Assembly (NCBI RefSeq): GCF_965228935.1
Contig: NZ_OZ245846.1
Location: forward strand, 1 to 64,000
Source: Ulvibacterium sp965228935
Lineage (GTDB): Bacteria; Bacteroidota; Bacteroidia; Flavobacteriales; Flavobacteriaceae
DNA: 64,000 nt
Direction: 5' to 3'
The notes below the pieces were generated by a model that saw only the letters and a program-made list of their open reading frames with translations, did no database searches and was not told where the DNA came from. Shown here in pieces: positions 45,537 through 52,916 of the stretch. Position numbers and translations under genes: made by a program. How positions within the stretch are numbered: position 1 is the first letter of the stretch; each line of letters starts with the position of its first letter.

Positions 45537-46022
45537 CTATCTGTTCAGGTTCATAAAGGCATCCCCCTCATAGGTAGTATAATTTACCTTAAGGGCATTA
45601 ACCTTTCTCAACTCTTGCTTTATGTCCGAGATAAGTCCCATATTGGCATTCTTATCTACCTTTAAAGCCGTTGTCAAAACATTCTGGAGTTCCTGTGCCT
45701 TTTTGGCCCTTTCCTGCAATATATAGTCTCCTACTTCGGATGGACCGGCAAACTTATCGTTCAATTGAATTTTAGGTTCCGTACCAAAAACCTTTTCATA
45801 CTGTGAAGTCGGTTTACCTACGTAAATATAGATAACCCTATCCTTCTTTTCCAGCTTCTTGGTCTCGCTGGCGTTCGGCAAGGTGTTCTCAACCTTTAAC
45901 GTACTATCCTTCATCACCGTAACCGTCATAAAAAAGAACAAAAGCATGAAAACAATATCTGGTAACGATGCCGTGGACACCGCCGGAACATCCCCGTCCT
46001 TCTTTTTAGCAAATTTTGACAT
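45537..46022 (-). CDS. ExbD/TolR-type biopolymer transporter, short paralogue
   Basis: The 161-residue protein has the single membrane helix with the critical Asp in STASLPDIVFMLLFFFMTVTV and a periplasmic domain without the cysteine insert of the other two copies. Its acidic residue would take part in the proton path with ExbB. It is the last gene of the operon, 25 bases after the longer ExbD, and is followed by a terminator. Confidence 0.94.
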   Translation of the reverse strand: MSKFAKKKDGDVPAVSTASLPDIVFMLLFFFMTVTVMKDSTLKVENTLPNASETKKLEKKDRVIYIYVGKPTSQYEKVFGTEPKIQLNDKFAGPSEVGDYILQERAKKAQELQNVLTTALKVDKNANMGLISDIKQELRKVNALKVNYTTYEGDAFMNLNR

Positions 46023-46047
46023 ATCAGATTATTTTTAAAAGCTTTTA

Positions 46048-46653
46048 TTAGTTGCTAGTGGTCTCCGCTTCGGACAATTTCTGAGGAAACAAATCCTGAA
46101 TCCTTTTCACTTTTTCCTTAAGTTCATCCTTAAGGCTAGATGATGTCTCAGGATTCAAATACTCGGCCTCCATATCCGTAAAATCCCTACCGAACAAGCG
46201 CTGTGCTTCTCGATTTCGTAATTCGTTATAAGCACCGACCAACTCATTTTGAACGGTGATATAAGTACCGTACTTGGTTTCCCTATCGTTCTTCAATGAA
46301 ATGATAGCCTTTGAAGGGTTATCCGAAGATTCGGCATTCCTTCTACCCTTGCAATAATTACAAGTACCGTCACCTCCATTGTCCAAGAATGCTATAGCTT
46401 TGGATCTCAAATCCTTCAAGTCGATCAACTCTTCGTCAGCCAAAAGCTGCCCACTTCTATTGATATTCACTTGAAATATATTCTTCTGCTTAATGATAAC
46501 ATCGGTATCGGGTGGTTCAATAGGCGGTAACATACGATCCAAACCTGCATCCGTTTCTATGGTTGTGGTTACCAAGAAAAAGATAAGCAACAAGAAAGCT
46601 ATATCGGCCATGGATCCGGCATTTACTTCGGGTGCTCCTGCTCTTCTAGCCAT
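46048..46653 (-). CDS. ExbD/TolR-type biopolymer transporter, Cys-motif paralogue
   Basis: The 201-residue protein starts MARRAGAPEVNAGSMADIAF, giving the helix with the proton-binding Asp. The periplasmic part holds an insert with CNYCKGRR, a CxxC pair facing the oxidising periplasm, then SSDNPSKAIISLKNDRETKYGTYITVQNEL. It is co-transcribed with ExbB, the 148-residue membrane protein (12 bases upstream) and the short ExbD. Two different ExbD chains in one operon suggest a hetero-oligomeric motor. Confidence 0.94.
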   Translation of the reverse strand: MARRAGAPEVNAGSMADIAFLLLIFFLVTTTIETDAGLDRMLPPIEPPDTDVIIKQKNIFQVNINRSGQLLADEELIDLKDLRSKAIAFLDNGGDGTCNYCKGRRNAESSDNPSKAIISLKNDRETKYGTYITVQNELVGAYNELRNREAQRLFGRDFTDMEAEYLNPETSSSLKDELKEKVKRIQDLFPQKLSEAETTSN

Positions 46654-46665
46654 AATTATAAAATT

Positions 46666-47112
46666 TTATGATTTACTAAACAACTTCTTCAAACCTGGCA
46701 GAACCATCAATACAATGGCAATTGCGGTAAGTATAAAAAATACGTTCAATCCCATTCCAATTTTCTTAATGGTACTCTCAGTTGTAGCTACCCCCCTGTT
46801 GGCCATTTCCTCAATACTTACATCCGTTCCGCTGGACAGAACGTATGAAATTACCACTACCAATAAAAATCCTCCAATAACAAACAAGGTCTTCTTTAGG
46901 CCCTTAGGATTGGAAAATAGGTTCTTAAGGGTAAACAACAAAGCAAATAGTACGGCTATCGCCAAAAGCAGATAAGTAATCCAGAACATACCGTTCATGG
47001 CACCGCTCTGCGCGGCTTGGTCTGCCGGCATATCCTTCGATGGAAGGTAGTACCATAATATTGCAGAAACAACGCCCAGAACTATTAGAATTATTTTTAA
47101 TATTTTATGCAT
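46666..47112 (-). CDS. Four-helix membrane protein of the ExbB/ExbD operon
   Basis: The 148-residue protein has four hydrophobic helices (about 5-22, 42-63, 74-92 and 120-141), with a short polar part ISYVLSSGTDVSIEEMANRGVATTESTIKK between the last two. No catalytic motif is visible and I do not know a named family, but it is placed between ExbB (23 bases) and ExbD (12 bases), so it is very likely an accessory subunit of the motor. Confidence 0.85.
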   Translation of the reverse strand: MHKILKIILIVLGVVSAILWYYLPSKDMPADQAAQSGAMNGMFWITYLLLAIAVLFALLFTLKNLFSNPKGLKKTLFVIGGFLLVVVISYVLSSGTDVSIEEMANRGVATTESTIKKIGMGLNVFFILTAIAIVLMVLPGLKKLFSKS

Positions 47113-47135
47113 GACACTATTTTAAATTATCCGAC

Positions 47136-47924
47136 TTATTTTTTGTGGTCCACCAACATATCAATCAAAGAGATTGAGGAGTCTTCCATGTCATTAACGA
47201 TACTGTCGATTTTTGCAATAATATAGTTATAGAAAATTTGAAGTATGATAGCCGTAATAAGACCAAATACCGTAGTCAAAAGTGCCACCTGGATATCACC
47301 GGCGATAAGTGAGGCGCTCAAGTTACCTACTGCACTAATTTTCTGGAAGGCCTGAATCATACCGATTACCGTACCCATGAATCCAAGCATGGGCGCAATG
47401 GCTATGAAGAGGGATAACCAGGAAACGTTCTTCTCCAATTGCCCCATTTGAACACCACCATAGGCTACCACTGCTTTTTCAGCAGACTCGATACTCTCAC
47501 CGGCCCGATCCAATCCTTGATAGTATATGGACGCTACGGGCCCTTTGGTATTTCTGCAAACTTCCTTTGCAGCCTCTACCCCTCCGGATGCCAAGGCATC
47601 CTCGACTTGTTGCTTGAGCTTAGTAGTATTGGTGCTGGCCATATTAAGATAAATTATCCTTTCGATAGCTACCGCCAATCCCAATATTAAACACAAAAGA
47701 ACGATCCCCATAAAGCCGGCACCTCCTTGTATAAATTGAGTCTTTAATACTTGGGTAAAACCCTGTGCTTCAGCTGGGGCATCATCTTGAAGCATGACCG
47801 CTGTTGCAGCCACAGTGCTGGATACATTGGACACCATCGTAGCCGCAGTCGCTTTTGCACTTACTGTATTTGTACTTAGAACAAACAACCCAGCTAGAGC
47901 TAGGATAGAGAATAATCTTTTCAT
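47136..47924 (-). CDS. MotA/TolQ/ExbB proton channel protein
   Basis: The 262-residue protein has an N-terminal signal-like helix and an Ala/Thr/Val-rich stretch, then the three-helix TolQ/ExbB core. Helix 1 is about 70-93 (FMGIVLLCLILGLAVAIERII); the last two helices contain WLSLFIAIAPMLGFMGTVIGMI and LLTTVFGLITAIILQIFYNYI. It forms the pentameric pore around an ExbD dimer. It is the first gene of the operon. The region upstream has TATCTTTA, one base off the -7 consensus. Confidence 0.95.
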   Translation of the reverse strand: MKRLFSILALAGLFVLSTNTVSAKATAATMVSNVSSTVAATAVMLQDDAPAEAQGFTQVLKTQFIQGGAGFMGIVLLCLILGLAVAIERIIYLNMASTNTTKLKQQVEDALASGGVEAAKEVCRNTKGPVASIYYQGLDRAGESIESAEKAVVAYGGVQMGQLEKNVSWLSLFIAIAPMLGFMGTVIGMIQAFQKISAVGNLSASLIAGDIQVALLTTVFGLITAIILQIFYNYIIAKIDSIVNDMEDSSISLIDMLVDHKK

Positions 47925-48171
47925 TTTTTCAAACTTAAATTAGTTAGTTAATAGGGTTAAAGATAAAAAAAAATCGCAATAAAAAAAGCAAAACTTAATC
48001 GCAGTGGGGATAGGGTTTATCACAGATTAGCCCATGTGCCTCTACAATTATCAGGGGAATTCAAAAAGGGTCATGATCAAAGGCAATCCATCTGAAATTT
48101 CAATAAAGATTGAAATCCGATTTTCGAATAACCTCGGTTCAAAATATTCCAAACAAACCTTTCTGTCTTCG

Positions 48172-48259
48172 CAGAGAGGAAGGGATTCGAACCCTCGATA
48201 CACTTTTGGTGTATACACACTTTCCAGGCGTGCGCCTTCGACCACTCGGCCACCTCTCT
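48172..48259 (-). tRNA. tRNA-Ser (anticodon GGA)
   Basis: The minus strand folds into an 88-nt class II tRNA: acceptor AGAGAGG with CCTCTCT, discriminator G, D arm starting GCCGAGTGGTCGAAGGC, anticodon loop CTGGAAA with GGA, a long variable arm (GTGTATACACC to AAAAGTGTATC) and T arm GAGGGTTCGAATCCCTT. It reads UCC and UCU serine codons. CCA is not encoded. Confidence 0.96.
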
Positions 48260-48328
48260 AGTAATCCTTTTTCAGGGGTGGGCAAATAACGAAAAAAAAC
48301 TTATTTAATAAAATTTAGTAGACTATTT

Positions 48329-49369
48329 TTATCGCATTTCTCCCCGAAGTGAAGTTTCAAAGACAGTCTTGAACAATTTATGGGAAACACCGCTTCCCAG
48401 AAGGTACATCAACTTGGTAATGGCGGCCTCGGTGGTGATATCCTTCCCATTGATGATTTGCAACTTCTGTAGTTGCTCGCTTGTCTTGTACTGCCCTAAA
48501 ATTACACTTCCTCCCGAGCATTGCGTAACATTGACAATGTGCAGCCCGTTTGCCATGGCCTTTCCCAGATCTTCCAATAACCACGGTTCCGTAGGTGCAT
48601 TGCCGGCACCGTAGGTTTCCAACACCAGTGCCTTAAGATTGGGGGTTCCCAATACACTTTGGACCACTTCCCGATTAAGTCCTGGGAAAAGCTTCAAAAT
48701 CACCACATTGGCATCCAACGCTTTATGGGCCAAGAATCGCTTTACATTTTTTCTTTGCATTAGATATTCATCAAAAACCTTTAGATGCACCCCGGACTCG
48801 GCCAAAGGTGGATGGTTCAATGAGGCAAAGGCCTGAAAGTGCTCCGCGTTTATTTTGGTGGTCCTATTGCCACGGTACAGTTTGTATTCAAAGTAAAGTC
48901 CCACTTCTTGAATAACCGGTTTCCCTTTCTTTTGTAAAGCCGCTATTTGTATGGAGGTAATCAGGTTCTCCTTGGCATCGGTTCGCAAATCACCAATGGG
49001 CAATTGAGATCCTGTAAAAATGACCGGCTTGGCCAGATTTTCCAACATAAAGCTCAAGGCCGATGCCGTATAACTCATAGTATCACTCCCGTGCAACACT
49101 ACAAAGCCATCGTATGCTTCATAGTTCTCCTCGATCAGGGTGGCGATTTTTACCCAATGGTCCGGATTCATGTTGGACGAGTCAATAGGCCTTTCAAAAG
49201 AGACGGTTTCTATGTTGCAATCCAACTGTTCCAGTTCCGGGATATGCTTGGACAATTTATCAAAATCAAAGGCCTTTAATGCGCCGGATTCATAGTCCTT
49301 TACCATTCCTATCGTTCCACCGGTATAGATGAGCAATATGTGCGTCTTGTTCTTCACTTTCGACTTCAA
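48329..49369 (-). CDS. ansA: Type I (cytosolic) L-asparaginase
   Basis: The 346-residue protein has the two active-site threonine regions: ILLIYTGGTIGMV near residue 16 and VVLHGSDTMSYTASAL near 95, as well as GSQLPIGDLRTDAKENL. There is no signal peptide, which fits the type I cytoplasmic enzyme that hydrolyses Asn to Asp. It lies 36 bases after tatD on the same strand, so the two are likely one transcript. Confidence 0.95.
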   Translation of the reverse strand: MKSKVKNKTHILLIYTGGTIGMVKDYESGALKAFDFDKLSKHIPELEQLDCNIETVSFERPIDSSNMNPDHWVKIATLIEENYEAYDGFVVLHGSDTMSYTASALSFMLENLAKPVIFTGSQLPIGDLRTDAKENLITSIQIAALQKKGKPVIQEVGLYFEYKLYRGNRTTKINAEHFQAFASLNHPPLAESGVHLKVFDEYLMQRKNVKRFLAHKALDANVVILKLFPGLNREVVQSVLGTPNLKALVLETYGAGNAPTEPWLLEDLGKAMANGLHIVNVTQCSGGSVILGQYKTSEQLQKLQIINGKDITTEAAITKLMYLLGSGVSHKLFKTVFETSLRGEMR

Positions 49370-49405
49370 CAGATTTAAAAATTAAAGCATCCGGTAATCC
49401 AAACA

Positions 49406-50173
49406 TCAAACTCCGAAAACTTCCTTTGAATTTTCGGTAGTGATTTTGGCTATATCTTCTTTTGACCTACCGTAAACATCGGATAATTTCTCCAATACAT
49501 TGATGAGATATGCACTTTCGTTCCGTTTGCCGCGATAGGGAACCGGGGCCAGATATGGTGAATCCGTCTCCAGGACGATGTGCCTTAAATCGATTTGATC
49601 CAGGAACCCATCTATTTTTCCATTTTTAAAGGTGACCACTCCCCCAATACCCAATTTCATATTATAGGATATGGCCGTCTTCGCCTGCTCCAAATTCCCC
49701 GTAAAGCAATGAAAGATCCCGAACAGATCGTCCCCTTTTTCGCTCTCAAGGATTTCAATGATTTCATCGAAGGATTCCCGGCAGTGAATGACAATAGGTA
49801 ATCGGTATTCTTTTGCCCATTGGATCTGAAGGCGAAAAGCTTCCTGTTGTTGCCTTAAAAAAGTTTTGTCCCAGTATAGATCTATACCGATTTCACCCAC
49901 GGCATGAAATTTACGTTCCTTCAATTGTTGCTCCACATGCTTCAATTCCCTTTTATAGTCTTCCTTTACATGGGTGGGATGCAGCCCGGCCATCAAGAAG
50001 ATATTTTCGGGATAATCGCTTTCCAAATCCATCATGGCCTGGGTATAGGTAGAATCGATGGCCGGAATAAAGAATCGTTCAATTCCATTGTCCACGGCCC
50101 TACGGATAACTTCGTCCCTATCCTTATCAAAAGCCTCGCTGTACAAATGGGTATGTGTATCGGTCAAAATCAT
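49406..50173 (-). CDS. TatD-family metal-dependent hydrolase
   Basis: The 255-residue TIM-barrel protein has metal ligands H7 and H9 in TDTHTHLYSEAF, the Glu in AVGEIGIDLYWD, PIVIHCRESFDE, GIFHCFTG and ETDSPYLAP. TatD proteins are 3'-5' exonucleases on DNA or RNA ends and some act as D-aminoacyl-tRNA deacylases. Length is standard. It begins 38 bases from the divergent retropepsin-like gene. Confidence 0.94.
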   Translation of the reverse strand: MILTDTHTHLYSEAFDKDRDEVIRRAVDNGIERFFIPAIDSTYTQAMMDLESDYPENIFLMAGLHPTHVKEDYKRELKHVEQQLKERKFHAVGEIGIDLYWDKTFLRQQQEAFRLQIQWAKEYRLPIVIHCRESFDEIIEILESEKGDDLFGIFHCFTGNLEQAKTAISYNMKLGIGGVVTFKNGKIDGFLDQIDLRHIVLETDSPYLAPVPYRGKRNESAYLINVLEKLSDVYGRSKEDIAKITTENSKEVFGV

Positions 50174-50189
50174 ATGGCAAAAATAGGCT

Positions 50190-50197
50190 TATCTTTG
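50190..50197 (+). promoter_or_regulatory. Promoter -7 element of the retropepsin-like gene
   Basis: TATCTTTG, a full match to TAnnTTTG, lies 13 bases before ATG 50211 in the short space divergent from tatD. This would give a very short 5' untranslated region. Confidence 0.5.
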
Positions 50198-50210
50198 TCA
50201 AAAAGCAGTA

Positions 50211-50654
50211 ATGATACCCCTCAAAAAATTCCTGAAGAAAAAGAGCTATATCAAAGTTCCCCTAGTTTTGACCGATACGAATCATTTTGAGATTTCGGCC
50301 AAAATCAATGGGGTCATGGGGCGATTTATTCTGGATACCGGGGCCTCCAATACCTGTGTCGGGTTTGATAAGATCGAGTTTTTTAAATTGACCTCCAAGG
50401 AATCCAAGGTAAAGGCGGCGGGGGCAGGGGCTACCAATATGGAAACCTTGATCTCTACCAAAAACAAAATTGAAATCGGTGATTGGAAGAAAAAGAAACT
50501 AAAGATTGTGCTGTTCGATCTGGTTCATGTCAACGAAGCCTTGATTACGCACAAAGCGCTACCTGTAGATGGGATCATTGGTGCCGATATCCTGAAAAAG
50601 GCAAAGGCAATTATAGATTATGGCAAGAGCTGCGTGTATCTAAAATGCAAATAA
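50211..50654 (+). CDS. Retropepsin-like aspartic protease
   Basis: The 147-residue protein carries the single catalytic motif LDTGASNT with Asp42, a flap-like segment and the second hydrophobic-Gly element DGIIGADIL, which together define clan AA one-motif proteases that work as homodimers. There is no signal peptide, so it acts in the cytosol or is anchored by its basic N terminus (KKFLKKKSY). The natural substrate of this bacterial group is unknown. It is convergent with odhB. Confidence 0.88.
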   Translation: MIPLKKFLKKKSYIKVPLVLTDTNHFEISAKINGVMGRFILDTGASNTCVGFDKIEFFKLTSKESKVKAAGAGATNMETLISTKNKIEIGDWKKKKLKIVLFDLVHVNEALITHKALPVDGIIGADILKKAKAIIDYGKSCVYLKCK

Positions 50655-50698
50655 CAATCCTGTTGTCACTTCGCCTGTACGTTTTCTGAGACGTTCCA

Positions 50699-51922
50699 TT
50701 ACATCTCCAACGCCCGCTCTACATTATTTTCCATCAGCAATTCTTCAGGGTTTTCCAGGGCTTCCTTAACGGCCACAAGAAAGCTTACCGATTCCTTGCC
50801 GTCAATAATACGATGATCATAGGAAAGTGCGACGTACATAATCGGGGCAATGGCAATAGCACCATCCCTAACAATGGGTCGCTCCACAATATTGTGCATT
50901 CCCAAAATGGCACTTTGCGGTGGATTAATTATCGGGGTGGACAACATGGAGCCGAAAACGCCTCCATTGGTGATGGTAAAGGTACCTCCCGTCATTTCAT
51001 CAACGGTAATCTCCCCTTCCCGGGCACGTATGGCCAATCGTTTTACTTCTGATTCCACTCCCCTAAAGGTCAAATTCTCGGCATTCCGGATTACAGGCAC
51101 CATCAACCCTTTTGGGCCGGAAACCGCTATACTGATGTCGCAAAAGTCATACGATATCATTTCCTTACCGTCTATCATAGAGTTTACCGCCGGGAACATT
51201 TCTAGGGCCCGTACACAGGCCTTGGTAAAAAAGGACATAAAGCCCAGACTTACACCATGCTTTTCCTTGAAATCTTCTTTATATTTTTTCCTCAATTCAA
51301 AAATAGGGGTCATATCCACCTCATTAAAGGTGGTCAACATGGCCGTTTCATTCTTGGCAGAAACCAATCTTTCGGCCACTTTACGGCGTAACATGGAGAG
51401 TTTGGATCGGGTCTCGCCCCGGTTGCCTCCGGTTGGGGTTCCCATAGCGGGTACCGCATTAACGGCATCTTCCTTCGTAATACGGCCATCCCTACCTGTA
51501 CCTTTTACACTGGCGGCCGGGATATCTTTTTCGTCTAAAATCTTTTTGGCGGCCGGACTAGGAGTACCCGTGGCATAGGTCTTGACAGCTTCTGAAACCT
51601 CCGCAGGGACTTGTTTTTCTGGAGCTTCTTCTTTAGGCGTTTCTTTTTTGGATTCCTCAACGGCTGCCGTTCCTTCAGGCTTGGGGGCAGCGGTATCGAT
51701 CAAGCAGACTACCTCTCCCACCGCGACGGCATCACCAACCTCGGCCTTAAGGGTAATTGTACCGCTTTCTTCCGCCGGAAGTTCCAAAGTGGCCTTGTCC
51801 GAATCAACTTCGGCTATGGCCTGGTCCTTTTCCACATAATCACCATCCTCTACCAACCATTCGGCTATTTCCACTTCGGTAATCGATTCCCCCGGGGAGG
51901 GAACTTTCATTTCTAGAATCAT
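50699..51922 (-). CDS. odhB: 2-oxoglutarate dehydrogenase E2, dihydrolipoyl succinyltransferase
   Basis: The 407-residue protein has an N-terminal lipoyl domain with the modified Lys43 in EVDSDKATLEL, a Pro/Ala/Glu/Lys-rich linker, the E1/E3-binding domain (about 117-155, SPAAKKILDEKDIPAASVKG), a second linker, and the catalytic domain ending in the active-site YDHRIIDGKES. It transfers the succinyl group to CoA in the TCA cycle. It is separated from sucA only by the M23 gene and read in the same direction, so all three are probably one operon. Confidence 0.97.
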   Translation of the reverse strand: MILEMKVPSPGESITEVEIAEWLVEDGDYVEKDQAIAEVDSDKATLELPAEESGTITLKAEVGDAVAVGEVVCLIDTAAPKPEGTAAVEESKKETPKEEAPEKQVPAEVSEAVKTYATGTPSPAAKKILDEKDIPAASVKGTGRDGRITKEDAVNAVPAMGTPTGGNRGETRSKLSMLRRKVAERLVSAKNETAMLTTFNEVDMTPIFELRKKYKEDFKEKHGVSLGFMSFFTKACVRALEMFPAVNSMIDGKEMISYDFCDISIAVSGPKGLMVPVIRNAENLTFRGVESEVKRLAIRAREGEITVDEMTGGTFTITNGGVFGSMLSTPIINPPQSAILGMHNIVERPIVRDGAIAIAPIMYVALSYDHRIIDGKESVSFLVAVKEALENPEELLMENNVERALEM

Positions 51923-51947
51923 TCTCCTATTTTTTTAAGCTGCTAAT

Positions 51948-52916
51948 TTAGTTCATATTTTGTATAAAATCCTCTTTCACCGGCAGGTAATCCTCCCTGA
52001 TTTCGCCATTTACCAGAATCCGGTCAAAATACAATCGAGCACCCGTGGAATTTGACATTTCCACATCGTTCTGAAGGCTCAAATGCAAGTGGGGTTCCGT
52101 GGAATTCCCTGAGTTGCCGCACTGTCCTATGGGTTCTCCTTGCAGGACATCGGCTCCTTCCTCAACCAAAATAGAGCCATTTTTTAGATGTGCGAACAGC
52201 AGATATTCCCCAATCGGTGTTTCCAATACCACTGTATTTCCGGTAAGTTGATCGGGATTGGTCTCGCCCGGAATATTATCGGGCACCCCTGTAATCACCC
52301 TAGCCACCCGTGCATCGCAGGGTGCGATAATATCCTTGCCATATACCAAATAGTTTTCATTAATTTTTGAATCGCCTTGATAGGAACTTCCATCCGCCAC
52401 CATCATAAGGTCATAGGCATATTGCTGGCTTATTTCGTTAACATGATAATTCTGTTCCAAAGTGGTACCGCCCCAGTACACGAACCACTCTTCCCTAAAA
52501 GGCAGTATCATGGGGGTAGTATTTCGTTCCAACAAAGGGAAATCCAAGGGTTTGGACGGGGAAATGTACAGCCCGCTAATTTCGTTTTTGGTGTTAAGGG
52601 AGATTAAAATATCGGCCACGGCACGGTCAAACACAGTGCGATAGAGATGTGCCCCTCTTTTAAATCCAAAAAATTGCATGGACTGGATGTTGCCCATAAG
52701 GTTGTTGACATTCTGTGTAAAAAATCGAAGGGTCCGTTCACGGGGCAAGGCTTTTTTCATATCGGCATCAAAGAGATTAAAAATGCCCTCATAATCCGCG
52801 TTGTTATATAAAGCCATGAACTCCGATGAGGCAACGGCATAATTGCCCAGTTCCTCTTGTGAATACGAAGAAGTCAACCCCAATACAAAGACCAAGGCAC
52901 CTAGGATTCCTTTCAT
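51948..52916 (-). CDS. Exported M23-family (LytM-like) protein inside the 2-oxoglutarate dehydrogenase operon
   Basis: The 322-residue protein has a signal peptide (ending TSSYSQ) and an N-terminal NTF2-like/DUF3887-type domain (about 20-125). The C-terminal LytM domain (about 165-300) shows QQYAYDLMMV, FAHLKNGSILVEEG and PHLHLSLQ. The Asp and the HxH pair of the zinc site are visible, but the first zinc His usually found before that Asp is replaced by Gln/Tyr-type residues, so activity is uncertain. Its start overlaps the sucA stop by one base, and odhB follows after 25 bases. A cell-wall protein here has no obvious metabolic link. Confidence 0.9.
   Translation of the reverse strand: MKGILGALVFVLGLTSSYSQEELGNYAVASSEFMALYNNADYEGIFNLFDADMKKALPRERTLRFFTQNVNNLMGNIQSMQFFGFKRGAHLYRTVFDRAVADILISLNTKNEISGLYISPSKPLDFPLLERNTTPMILPFREEWFVYWGGTTLEQNYHVNEISQQYAYDLMMVADGSSYQGDSKINENYLVYGKDIIAPCDARVARVITGVPDNIPGETNPDQLTGNTVVLETPIGEYLLFAHLKNGSILVEEGADVLQGEPIGQCGNSGNSTEPHLHLSLQNDVEMSNSTGARLYFDRILVNGEIREDYLPVKEDFIQNMN

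Noticed and set aside
50850..51578. 242-codon plus-strand frame
   Set aside because: It is antisense to odhB, whose domains are unambiguous; long shadow frames are common opposite Ala/Glu-rich genes.
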